DNA of 64,000 bases from Clostridiales bacterium UBA7568 (GCA_002479075.1 DLLG01000018.1:79511-143510), one strand, 5' to 3'; shown: positions 1 to 7,451, counted from the first letter of the stretch. Program-made: numbers and translations. The notes: generated by a model not told the origin, from the sequence alone.

Positions 1-700
1 TTCCCTCGTCGAGGCGCACATAGCTCGCACCAACGCTGTATCCGTTTACTGTTGTCGGAGTCTTTTTAGGACAATAATGCCCTCTGGTGCGGAATCCCTT
101 CTCCTCATATCCGGGACCGCCGCCGCCATTTACAAAGATTATGGCAAGCTCGTCGTGCTCTATAACATAATTTCCGTTTTTATCATACTTTGAAAAATCA
201 ATATATTTTCCCGCTTCCTTAAGAGATGCGCGTGTCGAGGTTTCGTTCTCAGCCGTATTTTTTCCGGCATCAACCGCAACCGGATGCGGATACGGAACAA
301 CAACATCGATAATACCGTCGTTTACCTCCCCGCTGTTCTCCTCCGCAGGATAAAACCAGAACTTCCCGTTCGAAATTTCTTTATAATACGCTTTCAAGGA
401 GCCTGAGTCATCTGAAAAGAGCATATCAGCCCAGTATTTATCCGGCGAAGTACACCATTGCTCGCCATAATATTCTGAGCTCTGCCTTGTGAAAAGACGT
501 TCGCTTTTCGGATCCTCAAAATCGTTTTTGCCGTTTTTGTTTGCGTCATATGAAACCTTGATAACAAGAAGCGGTATCGGCTTGCGCCCCTGAGTCTGCG
601 CCGTCTGCGCCCCCGCCGAAAGCGTCGTCGGGATAAGGGTCAAGAGCATTACAAAAACAAGAGCCAAAAACGCCGTGCATTTTAAAAGTCTTTTCTTCAT
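1..700 (-). CDS. M6 family metalloprotease, N-terminal part (cut by window edge)
   Basis: Secreted protease paralogous to the gene just upstream on the same strand; only the first 233 residues lie in the window and the zinc site would lie beyond the edge. Reading from the ATG at 700 gives a signal peptide (about residues 1-30), then a KPIPLLVIKVSYDANKNG segment, an EYYGEQW motif and a DKNGNYVIEHDE calcium-loop-like stretch, all matching the 809-residue M6 protease in order. A strong AAAGGAG site lies 7 bases before the ATG. It has its own promoter and follows a terminator, so the two paralogues are probably separate transcripts. Family assignment rests on similarity to the complete neighbour, which carries HELGH. 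Whether this copy keeps the active site cannot be seen. Confidence 0.85.
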   Translation of the reverse strand, partial: MKKRLLKCTAFLALVFVMLLTLIPTTLSAGAQTAQTQGRKPIPLLVIKVSYDANKNGKNDFEDPKSERLFTRQSSEYYGEQWCTSPDKYWADMLFSDDSGSLKAYYKEISNGKFWFYPAEENSGEVNDGIIDVVVPYPHPVAVDAGKNTAENETSTRASLKEAGKYIDFSKYDKNGNYVIEHDELAIIFVNGGGGPGYEEKGFRTRGHYCPKKTPTTVNGYSVGASYVRLDEG

Positions 701-729
701 ATGTAATCTCCTTTTTCAAAATCATCTCT

Positions 730-758
730 ATTATAACTCTGCGCAGGCGGCAAATCAA
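730..758 (-). promoter_or_regulatory. Sigma-A type promoter of the partial M6 protease gene
   Basis: On the minus strand TTGATT (758-753) and TATAAT (735-730) are separated by exactly 17 bases, about 30 bases upstream of the start codon at 700. Confidence 0.7.
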
Positions 759-813
759 GAGATATTTCGGCTTAAAACGTGTTTTTCGGTTTGTCTGCGC
801 CGGATATACACAA

Positions 814-841
814 AAATCCCCTCCTGTTACGGAGGGGATTT
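814..841 (-). terminator. Rho-independent terminator of the 809-residue M6 protease gene
   Basis: An 11-bp perfect stem (AAATCCCCTCC with GGAGGGGATTT) around a 6-base loop, followed on the minus strand by TTTTTGTG. It lies 15 bases after the stop codon. Confidence 0.85.
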
Positions 842-855
842 GTATATAATTCCTG

Positions 856-3285
856 TTATTCCTTTTTCTTTCTTCCTGCCAGAAGCGTCAAGCCGACAGC
901 GCCGATCAAAGCAACCGCCGCGCCCGCGCCCATAGCAGACCCGCAACCGCCTTCGCCGCCTGCCGCTGTTGTGCTGCCGACGGTTGTTGTCGTCGCGGGG
1001 GTTGTTGTAGCTGCCGGAGAGGTCGTTGTTGTTTCGGGCTTGTAAGATCCGTCGCTTTCCCATTTTGCATAGATCGTTATCTCGCCCGCTTCATCAACCG
1101 TCTGCCCGAAATCATAAGGCAATGTCAGCTCTTCGTCGCTATACCAGCCGACGAACTTATAGCCCGCCTTTTCTGCGGGAACGGGCGCATCGAAGCTGTC
1201 GCCAATCTCGCAGGCAAAGAGCTTGTATTTTGACTCCGCTCCGACGAGCTTCAGGCTTGCCGCCATTCCGGTTTCAACCCATTTTGCATAGAGGGTGAAG
1301 TCCTCGCAGACGGTCTGCGTAAAGCCCATATCATAACGCTCTTTATATTCCGGATCGAGATACCAGCCGCAGAAGGCATAGCCGCGCTTTTCCATAGGGA
1401 ACGTATATTGAAACGTCTCCCCGGGCTTAACCTTGACGCGGTTTCGCTTTTCAACGGCAGTAAGCCCTTTATAGAGGAAAATTTCATAATAATCCGTCCG
1501 GGCCGTCTTTTCGATCTTCGTAAATGCGGTTGCGGTTCTTTCTCTTTCGCCGTTTTTGCCGGAAACCGTCACCTTGCAGAAATATTTTGTGTTGGATTCG
1601 AGTCCGTCAAACGTTGCGGAATATGTTCCGTCAGCATTCGGATAAACAGTTTTTACGATGCCGTCCTTCTCGGTAGCATTTGCGTTCTTTGAAAGAATCA
1701 GTCTGATCTCTCTGACATCGCCACCGCAGAGGTCCGTTATCCTACCGCCTATGGTGATTGAGGTTGTCGTTGTTTCGGAGGGATTGACCGTGTACATCGG
1801 GGCAATCTTCGGAACGCCCGTAATAGTCACTTTCATCTCGTCCTTTGCAACGTCGCCAACTACTATTTTGAGATTGAAATTCTTTGCGTCATCGCCCGTA
1901 AGCGAGGTGAAGCTCGTGCCGCTGACGGGGAATTTATAAGCCTTGGAGTTTGCTTCGAAGGTATAGCTTCTGCCGTCCTGCGAGGTTGCTATATATCTGA
2001 AACCGCAATTCGTCGGGCCGATTGCCGAAATTCCCATAGGAACAACACCGGGATCGTGCCCGCTCGAGGAAGCGTTTACACCCGTCCGCTGCGAAGCGAA
2101 TTTTTCATCGATATGCCAGATGATTATTGCGTTGTTGCTGTAATTTTCGAGAGCGTCAAACTCGGTTGAACCGGAGGCGTGATACCTGTTTTCAACGAGA
2201 TAGTATTCGTTCGGGTCCGGAGTGCTTATTTTGAGAATATTATAAGCGCCTGCGCTGCTGTTTCTTGAATAGAGAATATATTCTCCGTCGGAGAAGACTT
2301 CCGTCGCATTGACAAGCCCGCAACTTATCGCATTATAAGGGTCAAGATATGCGGGCGAAGCCCCCCTTATTGTACCGGGATAGTTACTCCAGGAGCCTGA
2401 CGCCATAAGCGATACGTCGCCGACATAGTTCCATTTAACGCCGCTGCCGTTGTCATAAAGGTCGGGTGCGCCGATAAAATGTCCGAGCTCGTGTGCAATG
2501 GTACCGATAGCAAGCGGATCCTCTGAGCTATAATATTCGCCGACGCGCACAAACGACGCCCCGACATAAACTCCGTTTATATTTTGAGCCGTATTTCCCG
2601 TGTGATGACCGTGAACACCGAAGGCGAGCTTGTCGCTCGGTCTGCTGGAATTTGCGGAAGCTTCGTAGCCTCCGCATATGTATACTATCGCCAGCTCGGT
2701 GTACGAGAGGTAACCGTCGCCGTTTTTATCGAATTTCGAAAAATCAACGTACTGCCCCGCCGCCTTCAAGGCAGCGTTTCTTGAAGTTGCGTCTTCCTTA
2801 TCCGGTCCGCCCGTCGTTGCCATAGGGTGCTTATAAGGAATGACAACTTCAACGATTCCGTCGTTTGCGACGCCCTGAGTCTCTGCCGATTCATATGTTT
2901 CTTCGGCAGGATAGAAATAAAAGCTGCCGCCCGAAACCTCTTCATAATAAGTTCTCATCGAATCCTTGTTTTTTGAGAAAAACGCGTCATACCAGTATTT
3001 ATCGGACGAATAACACCATTGCTCGCCGTAATATTCGGAAGTTTTATCTCCATAGAGCTTTCTTCCGTTCAACGAGTCAAAATCGTTTTTGCCGTTTTTG
3101 TTTGCGTCATACGATATCTTGATAATCAAAAGCGGTATCGGCTCGAGCGACCACGAATTATCCGGAAGCTCTGTCAGAACGAAGCCTTCCTCCTCCGCCG
3201 CAAAAGCCAAGGGCATAAAGGCAAAAAGCATCGCAAAAACAAGCAATGCCGCCGTCAGGCTGCGAAATATCGTTTTCTTATTCAT
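856..3285 (-). CDS. Secreted M6 family metalloprotease with B-repeats and C-terminal membrane anchor
   Basis: Zinc endopeptidase of the immune inhibitor A (M6) type, exported and probably held at the cell surface. The 809 residues show a signal peptide (1-29), an EF-hand-like loop (DKNGDGYLSYTE, 186-197) and the metzincin-like site HELGHFIGAPD (265-275), in which H265, E266 and H269 would bind zinc and catalyse. About residues 610-750 hold two B-repeat (InlB/Listeria-Bacteroides type) modules, each with a GWY core and an ending YAKW. A Thr-rich linker leads to GGCGS (Cys781), a hydrophobic segment and RKKKE. The tail resembles tripartite sorting signals such as MYXO-CTERM or GlyGly-CTERM; that comparison is inference. 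The ATG is preceded by GGGGGTG. Paralogues start at 700 and at 55006. Substrate unknown. Confidence 0.93.
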   Translation of the reverse strand: MNKKTIFRSLTAALLVFAMLFAFMPLAFAAEEEGFVLTELPDNSWSLEPIPLLIIKISYDANKNGKNDFDSLNGRKLYGDKTSEYYGEQWCYSSDKYWYDAFFSKNKDSMRTYYEEVSGGSFYFYPAEETYESAETQGVANDGIVEVVIPYKHPMATTGGPDKEDATSRNAALKAAGQYVDFSKFDKNGDGYLSYTELAIVYICGGYEASANSSRPSDKLAFGVHGHHTGNTAQNINGVYVGASFVRVGEYYSSEDPLAIGTIAHELGHFIGAPDLYDNGSGVKWNYVGDVSLMASGSWSNYPGTIRGASPAYLDPYNAISCGLVNATEVFSDGEYILYSRNSSAGAYNILKISTPDPNEYYLVENRYHASGSTEFDALENYSNNAIIIWHIDEKFASQRTGVNASSSGHDPGVVPMGISAIGPTNCGFRYIATSQDGRSYTFEANSKAYKFPVSGTSFTSLTGDDAKNFNLKIVVGDVAKDEMKVTITGVPKIAPMYTVNPSETTTTSITIGGRITDLCGGDVREIRLILSKNANATEKDGIVKTVYPNADGTYSATFDGLESNTKYFCKVTVSGKNGERERTATAFTKIEKTARTDYYEIFLYKGLTAVEKRNRVKVKPGETFQYTFPMEKRGYAFCGWYLDPEYKERYDMGFTQTVCEDFTLYAKWVETGMAASLKLVGAESKYKLFACEIGDSFDAPVPAEKAGYKFVGWYSDEELTLPYDFGQTVDEAGEITIYAKWESDGSYKPETTTTSPAATTTPATTTTVGSTTAAGGEGGCGSAMGAGAAVALIGAVGLTLLAGRKKKE

Positions 3286-3314
3286 AAATACACCCCCTAT
3301 CGTAAACAGATATT

Positions 3315-3343
3315 ATTATAGCGAAAAAATGTTAAAAAATCAA
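3315..3343 (-). promoter_or_regulatory. Promoter of the 809-residue M6 protease gene
   Basis: TTGATT (3343-3338) and TATAAT (3320-3315) on the minus strand with a 17-base spacer, 30 bases from the start codon. Confidence 0.75.
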
Positions 3344-3357
3344 CAACATATAAAGTT

Positions 3358-3396
3358 TTGCCCCCTTTTCGCGCCGTTTGCACAAACAGGGGGCAA
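3358..3396 (-). terminator. Possible terminator after the XRE regulator gene
   Basis: A 9-bp perfect inverted repeat (TTGCCCCCT with AGGGGGCAA) with a long 21-base loop, 30 bases after the stop codon. The following minus-strand sequence, AACTTTATATG, is only weakly T-rich, so termination is uncertain. Confidence 0.35.
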
Positions 3397-3425
3397 TTAT
3401 TTTGTGTATTATGACAACGCCATTT

Positions 3426-4229
3426 TTACAAAAACAGCTTTGCTATTTCCTTTGCCCACGAAAGCCATTTCGGAACAATCTCGTCAAGTAACGTTCTGAC
3501 CTTCTCCGCGTCAAGCCCGTTGACATAGCGAACGGTTTCGTAAACCGTTCCGGACGCGCTTGTATCGCCTATGGCAATCATCGCGCCGGCTTTGTCGCCA
3601 ATGGCAAAATATTTTCCGGTCGCCAGAGCGCCGATCGCAAACCCTCCCGTCGATATTGCACCCATTGATACCACACCAAAGGCTATGGCACCGATCGCAA
3701 GTATTCCAGCCGAGATCGCCCCCGCGGCGAACGCTCCGATCGCCAGCATTCCGGACGCAATAAGTCCTAGAGAGACAAGTCCGATCGATATAACACCAAC
3801 CGAAAGAAGCCCCATCGAAAAAATGCCCCTTGCCTTGAGTCCCAAAGCAAACACACCGCTTGCCTTCATTCCGACGGCAAAAAATCCTCTTGCGTTTTTG
3901 CCGATATGCCAAAGCGGCATTCCGAATACTATCGTCTTGCTCTTTCTCTCCCGAAAAAGTCCGGAGAGAAGCGAAGGCGTCTGCGCATCTTCTTTTTCTT
4001 CGGACACCGCCTCCTCTTTGTTTTTCTCCTCCTCTGAGTCCTTCAGAAGATAGTCAAGCGAGCAATCGAAAAGCTCGCTCATACGTATGAGCTTATCCGT
4101 TTCGGGATACATTATTCCGCTTTCCCATTTACTTATCGACTGTCTCGATACGCCAAGCACCTCCGCAAGCTGCTCCTGCGTGTAATTGTTTTCTTTTCTG
4201 AGCTTTGCAAGTTTATCGCCCGTATTCAT
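3426..4229 (-). CDS. XRE-family regulator with a strict five-residue glycine repeat domain
   Basis: Probable DNA-binding regulator of 267 residues. Residues 1-62 form a Cro/CI-type helix-turn-helix (SRQSISKWESG is the recognition region). A charged linker follows (64-95), then a region where glycine stands at every fifth position from 110 to 205 without a break (20 glycines). In the 19 repeats 111-205 the residue two before each glycine is always Ala or Ser; the other positions are mostly hydrophobic, with some Lys/Arg in the first repeats. The C-terminus (225-267) is a mixed amphipathic tail. Strict five-residue spacing fits a pentapeptide-type beta-helix better than transmembrane helices, but a membrane-associated glycine-rich domain is not excluded. 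GGAGG precedes the ATG at 4229. Target genes are unknown. Confidence 0.85.
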   Translation of the reverse strand: MNTGDKLAKLRKENNYTQEQLAEVLGVSRQSISKWESGIMYPETDKLIRMSELFDCSLDYLLKDSEEEKNKEEAVSEEKEDAQTPSLLSGLFRERKSKTIVFGMPLWHIGKNARGFFAVGMKASGVFALGLKARGIFSMGLLSVGVISIGLVSLGLIASGMLAIGAFAAGAISAGILAIGAIAFGVVSMGAISTGGFAIGALATGKYFAIGDKAGAMIAIGDTSASGTVYETVRYVNGLDAEKVRTLLDEIVPKWLSWAKEIAKLFL

Positions 4230-4366
4230 ATTTACCTCCGTGTACGGCGTTTGATTCTGCCGAAATTATATCGGTATCAGACCGAAAAATCCATAAATCC
4301 GGACGTTCGAAATGTAAACTCTGTGTTGCGTTTGCGCGTTTTTGCCGTTTTTCTGCCCGTGTTTCA

Positions 4367-4395
4367 ATTATACCTCCGCAAGCGGGGAAAATCAA
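4367..4395 (-). promoter_or_regulatory. Promoter of the XRE regulator gene
   Basis: TTGATT (4395-4390) and TATAAT (4372-4367), 17-base spacer, minus strand. The -35 box overlaps the outermost stem of the structured stretch at 4392-4693. A leader of about 130 bases separates it from the start codon. Confidence 0.65.
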
Positions 4396-4693
4396 CGGTG
4401 TTTTAGGTCACCCTTACGGCAGGGGTGCCGTTGACTCTTTTTCGCAGAAACATCCCCCCGGACGCGGCTCGCAAGTCCCAGCCACCGTACATCGGCTCAT
4501 TTTTTCTGGTTGCCAAAGCAATTGCGGGAGCTCTGATTCGGAGCCTAAAACGCAATTACACGGTGTCTTTGTAGGTGCGCCTATTTGCCCGGGCGCCTAT
4601 TTTCGGTTCATCGCCCGGCAATTTTCCAAAAGCTGTGCGACAGCCGCACACCACCTCTCAAACAAAAAACAGTGCGGGCGCACCTCCGCACTG
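4392..4693. other. Structured non-coding stretch, possible RNA of unknown class
   Basis: No convincing gene lies in 4230-4719. Base pairing is dense here. Helices (plus coordinates): 4392-4398 with 4428-4434, in competition with 4416-4421/4426-4431; 4483-4488 with 4560-4565, enclosing 4520-4526/4551-4557 and 4530-4533/4541-4544; 4585-4595 with 4612-4621 (one bulge); 4634-4639/4645-4650; 4670-4677/4686-4693. The entire 8-base loop of the last hairpin (4678-4685, GCGCACCT) is complementary to 4573-4580 (AGGTGCGC), which would make a pseudoknot or kissing contact. It does not match tmRNA, RNase P, SRP RNA, 6S or the common riboswitches as I know them. Strand is undecided. Confidence 0.4.
4670..4693 (-). 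terminator. Terminator of the small gene at 4720-4953
   Basis: An 8-bp GC-rich stem with an 8-base loop, followed on the minus strand by TTTTTTG. It lies 27 bases beyond the stop codon of the small gene. Confidence 0.75.
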
Positions 4694-4719
4694 CTTTCCG
4701 ATGAAGAAAAAGAAATTTA

Positions 4720-4953
4720 TTAAAAGGAGATTTCTCCCGACAAACGAGCTCTGCCGCTGTTCTTTCTCGAAGGCATAGCGGCTCTGGTCAAAGCCTTGCG
4801 GAATGCGTTTCCCGCATTTCTGAACGACGAGAGAAGCGAAGCGCGCTGCTTCTTCGGATAAACATTCGCCTTATACATCGGCTCTACATAAAAGGTATAA
4901 ACCTTGCAGCCTTCAATGATATCATAATTTTCAGGATAAAAGGGTGTGTTCAT
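4720..4953 (-). CDS. Small protein of unknown function, divergent from an S24 repressor
   Basis: A 77-residue basic protein that I do not recognise. It has an acidic/aromatic N-terminus (FYPENYDIIEG), a central KVYTFYVEPMYKANVYPKKQRA stretch shortened here to its features (Tyr-rich, then Lys/Arg-rich), and an Arg/Ser-rich C-terminus; no membrane segment. I chose the second in-frame ATG (4953) because GGAG stands about 8 bases before it; the first ATG (4959) is too close to that site. The promoter at 5001-5029 has a TACC-N6-GGTA operator inside its spacer and a second one just downstream, and a terminator follows the gene. This layout suggests control by the divergent LexA-like repressor, so it may be damage- or stress-induced (inference). 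Confidence 0.65.
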   Translation of the reverse strand: MNTPFYPENYDIIEGCKVYTFYVEPMYKANVYPKKQRASLLSSFRNAGNAFRKALTRAAMPSRKNSGRARLSGEISF

Positions 4954-4973
4954 CTTCATCTCTCCGTTCTTTT

Positions 4974-4987
4974 TACCGCTCGCGGTA
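4974..4987. promoter_or_regulatory. Candidate operator 1, TACC-N6-GGTA
   Basis: Perfect inverted half-sites TACC (4974-4977) and GGTA (4984-4987); the spacer GCTCGC extends the dyad. It lies between the -10 box and the start of the small divergent gene. Confidence 0.5.
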
Positions 4988-5000
4988 ATCTTGTGGCTCC

Positions 5001-5029
5001 ATTATACTACCTCGGACGGTAATTGTCAA
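5001..5029 (-). promoter_or_regulatory. Promoter of the small gene, with operator 2 in its spacer
   Basis: TTGACA (5029-5024) and TATAAT (5006-5001), 17-base spacer, minus strand: a consensus promoter. The spacer contains TACC-N6-GGTA at 5008-5021, so a bound repressor would block polymerase directly. Confidence 0.75.
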
Positions 5030-5080
5030 TAGATTTTGAAAAAATTTTACCTTAAAATATAATTTTTTTCTCAAAAGGGG

Positions 5081-5109
5081 TTTACAAATGATTTACCGTG
5101 TGATATAAT
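5081..5109 (+). promoter_or_regulatory. Promoter of the S24 repressor gene with a degenerate operator
   Basis: TTTACA (5081-5086) and TATAAT (5104-5109) with a 17-base spacer. The sequence 5094-5107 reads TACC-N6-TATA, half of the operator pattern, and a second such half-site lies at 5048-5061. These are consistent with weaker autoregulation. Confidence 0.65.
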
Positions 5110-5146
5110 TTCAGATGTGAAAATACGTTCCGAGGAGGCAAATTCG

Positions 5147-5875
5147 ATGAATTGGCTTGAAAACGTCAAAAATATAAAAAAGAAGAAGGGACTGACGAAC
5201 GAGTCTCTCTCCGCGCAGTCTGAGATCTCGCTCGGTACTCTGAACAAGCTCCTTTCGGGGGCAACGGCAGACCCCAAGCTCTCAACCCTCCTCGCTCTCG
5301 CAAGCGGGCTCGGTTGCTCTGTTGACGAAATGCTGACAGGCATCGCGCCGCAGGAAACGCTTTCCCCGGAGGAGAAAGATGTGTTGACGAAGCTCCGCCT
5401 TATGGATAAGAGCGGAAGAGAGACGTCGCTTTATATAATAAATAAGGAGTACACGCGCACGCTCTCCGAAAAAGCTCCGAAGGCGTTCTCGCCCGAGCCG
5501 CAGAAAATTCTCTCTCTCAGGCTCTATGATATTGCCGCTTCAGCCGGAACCGGTACCGCGCTTGATACGGACGTCGGCTATTCGAAAATCAACGTTTACG
5601 GCACGCCAACGACCGAGCTTGCCGACTTTGCAATACGGGTCCGCGGAAACAGTATGAACCCGAAATATCATGACGGGGATGTTCTTCTCGTTTCAAATGC
5701 GGAGGAAGTCAATATAGGCGAGCTGGGCATCTTTATGCTCAACGGCGAAAGCTATTTCAAAAAATTCGGCGGAGACAGGCTCATCTCCCTCAACCCCGAA
5801 TATAATGACATCGTTTTCGGCGCGGGAGACAATCTCAAATGCTTCGGAAGGGTTCTCGGCAGACTGAAAAGATAA
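5147..5875 (+). CDS. LexA-like repressor (XRE helix-turn-helix plus S24 peptidase domain)
   Basis: Transcriptional repressor of 242 residues that probably self-cleaves. Residues 5-62 are a Cro/CI-type helix-turn-helix (ISLGTLNKLLSG recognition region); about 122-242 form an S24 (LexA/CI C-terminal) domain. The likely cleavage bond is A133-G134 in SAGTG, the catalytic serine is S169 in GNSMNP, and the general-base lysine is K205 in SYFKKF. In this family RecA filaments or other signals stimulate self-cleavage and release repression. The ATG at 5147 has GAGGAGG 8 bases upstream, so an earlier in-frame ATG at 5117 was not used. It is divergent from the 77-residue gene, with shared operator-like sites between them. 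The operators differ from the classical Gram-positive LexA box, so this may not be the housekeeping LexA. Confidence 0.85.
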   Translation: MNWLENVKNIKKKKGLTNESLSAQSEISLGTLNKLLSGATADPKLSTLLALASGLGCSVDEMLTGIAPQETLSPEEKDVLTKLRLMDKSGRETSLYIINKEYTRTLSEKAPKAFSPEPQKILSLRLYDIAASAGTGTALDTDVGYSKINVYGTPTTELADFAIRVRGNSMNPKYHDGDVLLVSNAEEVNIGELGIFMLNGESYFKKFGGDRLISLNPEYNDIVFGAGDNLKCFGRVLGRLKR

Positions 5876-5892
5876 ATAACACAGTTGTATTA

Positions 5893-7242
5893 TTATATTT
5901 TTCCGCATTTTCTGCAAAAAGCGGCGTCCGGCACGCGATTCGGCTTTGATTTTTGACTCCGGAACGTGACGTCTGTTTCCGCTTTGATCTTTTTTCCGAG
6001 CAGCATAAGCGCGGAAAGATTTATAAGCGTCATAAGCACGACGCATATGTCTGAAAGTTCCCAAGCGGCACTTTCGCTTATAAACGCCCCGATCATAACC
6101 GAAAAACAGTAGCCGAGCAGGTATATCCGCCCGGCTTTTTTGGACGGAGAAAAATATTCAAGGCAGGTAGTGCCGTAATGCGCCCAGCAGATGACCGTCG
6201 AAAGGGCGAAGATCATAACGGATATTGCAATTACGTATTTTGCAACAACCCCGCAGGAAACGAAAAACGCCGTTATCACAAGCTCTGTTCCCTCTCCCCC
6301 GAGCGGCACTCCGGACGTCAGAATGACAAGCGCGGTCAGTGTGCACATAAGAACCGTATCAAAAAACACCTCGAAAAGCCCGAGCGTGCCCTGCGCCGCC
6401 GGGGAGACTGCGTCCGCTCCCGCGTGAGCCATAGGCGCGGTGCCGCTTCCCGCCTCGTTCGAATATGCCCCCTTGCCGACTCCCTGCTTTACCGCAGGCG
6501 AAAAAAGAAAGCCCAGAATTCCGCCGCCGAAGGCTTTCGTATCAAAGGCGGATGAGAATATATCGCTGATCGCAGACGGGATGAATTCCCTGCGATATAT
6601 CAATGCGTAAACGGAAAAGCCTATATAAAGTGCGCTCATAAGCGGTACGGCAACCGATGTGAATTTCGAGATCCCCGTAAACCCTCCCATAACGACGAGC
6701 AGACAAACCCCGCAGAATATCGCGCCGGTCACCGCCTTCGGAACTCCTATCGCCTCCTTGACGGACGAGACAGCCGCCCCCGTCTGAACAATATTCCCCA
6801 TAACGACAGATCCGAAAAGACCGAGCGCGGAAAAAGCCGCGGCAAGGAGCTTTCCCGTTTTCCCGCCGACTCCGTCGCGCATATAATACATAGGTCCGCC
6901 GATGTATTTCCCGCCCGACTTTTTTCTGTATCTGACGGCGAGGAGAATTTCGCAGTATTTCAGCGACATTGTCACAAAGGCGGCGGCACACATCCAGAAC
7001 ACCGCCCCCGCCCCTCCGAGGCTTATCGCAACCGCAACGCCGACAATATTGCCGACGCCAAGCGCCCCCGCAAGCGAAACAGAGAGCTCCCGCAGCTTTG
7101 ACTTTCCTGAAAACATCAGCCCAAGCGTTTTTATCGGATGAAAAACGAAAAATCCGCGCAGGTATATAAAAAAGTATGCCCCGCAGAAAAGGATGACGGG
7201 CGGAAGCGCCGTCAGCAGGGCGGAATGGATGAATTCTTTCAT
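5893..7242 (-). CDS. Amino acid:sodium symporter, AGCS family
   Basis: Membrane carrier of 449 residues that takes up alanine, glycine or a related small amino acid with Na+ or H+. The hydrophobicity suggests about ten membrane helices. Family marks include ALGVGNIVGVA near residues 59-69, the GGKYIGGPMYYMRDG segment, and GVGKGAYSNEAGSGTAPMAHA in the middle (the GxG..SNEAGxG signature). Substrate cannot be told from sequence. The extreme C-terminus ends in FCRKCGKI, a CxxC pair not typical for the family. The start has a weak AAGGGA site. It converges on the S24 repressor gene with only 17 bases between the two ends. Confidence 0.9.
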   Translation of the reverse strand: MKEFIHSALLTALPPVILFCGAYFFIYLRGFFVFHPIKTLGLMFSGKSKLRELSVSLAGALGVGNIVGVAVAISLGGAGAVFWMCAAAFVTMSLKYCEILLAVRYRKKSGGKYIGGPMYYMRDGVGGKTGKLLAAAFSALGLFGSVVMGNIVQTGAAVSSVKEAIGVPKAVTGAIFCGVCLLVVMGGFTGISKFTSVAVPLMSALYIGFSVYALIYRREFIPSAISDIFSSAFDTKAFGGGILGFLFSPAVKQGVGKGAYSNEAGSGTAPMAHAGADAVSPAAQGTLGLFEVFFDTVLMCTLTALVILTSGVPLGGEGTELVITAFFVSCGVVAKYVIAISVMIFALSTVICWAHYGTTCLEYFSPSKKAGRIYLLGYCFSVMIGAFISESAAWELSDICVVLMTLINLSALMLLGKKIKAETDVTFRSQKSKPNRVPDAAFCRKCGKI

Positions 7243-7384
7243 TTTGCACTTATCCCTTCACGGTTTTTCTTAAATAATACTCGGCAAGGCGGCGCTTTAT
7301 TCCTCGGAAAGGGGCAAAAGCGGTCGATTTTTGGCACTCGGCAAAAATATTTTATGAATTTTATGTTAAATATTGAAAAACCCC

Positions 7385-7413
7385 TTGATTTTTTGAGCAA
7401 ATGATAGTAAAAT
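7385..7413 (+). promoter_or_regulatory. Promoter of groES-groEL
   Basis: TTGATT (7385-7390) and TAAAAT (7408-7413), 17-base spacer. The CIRCE element begins 12 bases downstream, where the transcript starts. The 260 bases between the symporter start and groES hold only this control region and a lone CIRCE half-site at 7331-7339. Confidence 0.6.
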
Positions 7414-7424
7414 ATGATACGAAA

Positions 7425-7451
7425 TTGGCACTCAGATAAAATGAGTGCTAA
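7425..7451 (+). promoter_or_regulatory. CIRCE operator (HrcA binding site)
   Basis: TTGGCACTC-N9-GAGTGCTAA, one mismatch from the consensus TTAGCACTC-N9-GAGTGCTAA. In Firmicutes it is bound by HrcA, which represses groESL until heat shock frees it. hrcA itself is not in the window. Confidence 0.95.

Noticed and set aside
4205..4723. A 172-codon plus-strand frame between the XRE gene and the small gene
   Set aside because: Low-quality composition, no ribosome binding site, and it covers the dense hairpin region.
5117..5146. Upstream ATG as start of the S24 repressor
   Set aside because: It stands only 7 bases after the -10 box, with no ribosome binding site, while the ATG at 5147 has GAGGAGG at ideal distance.
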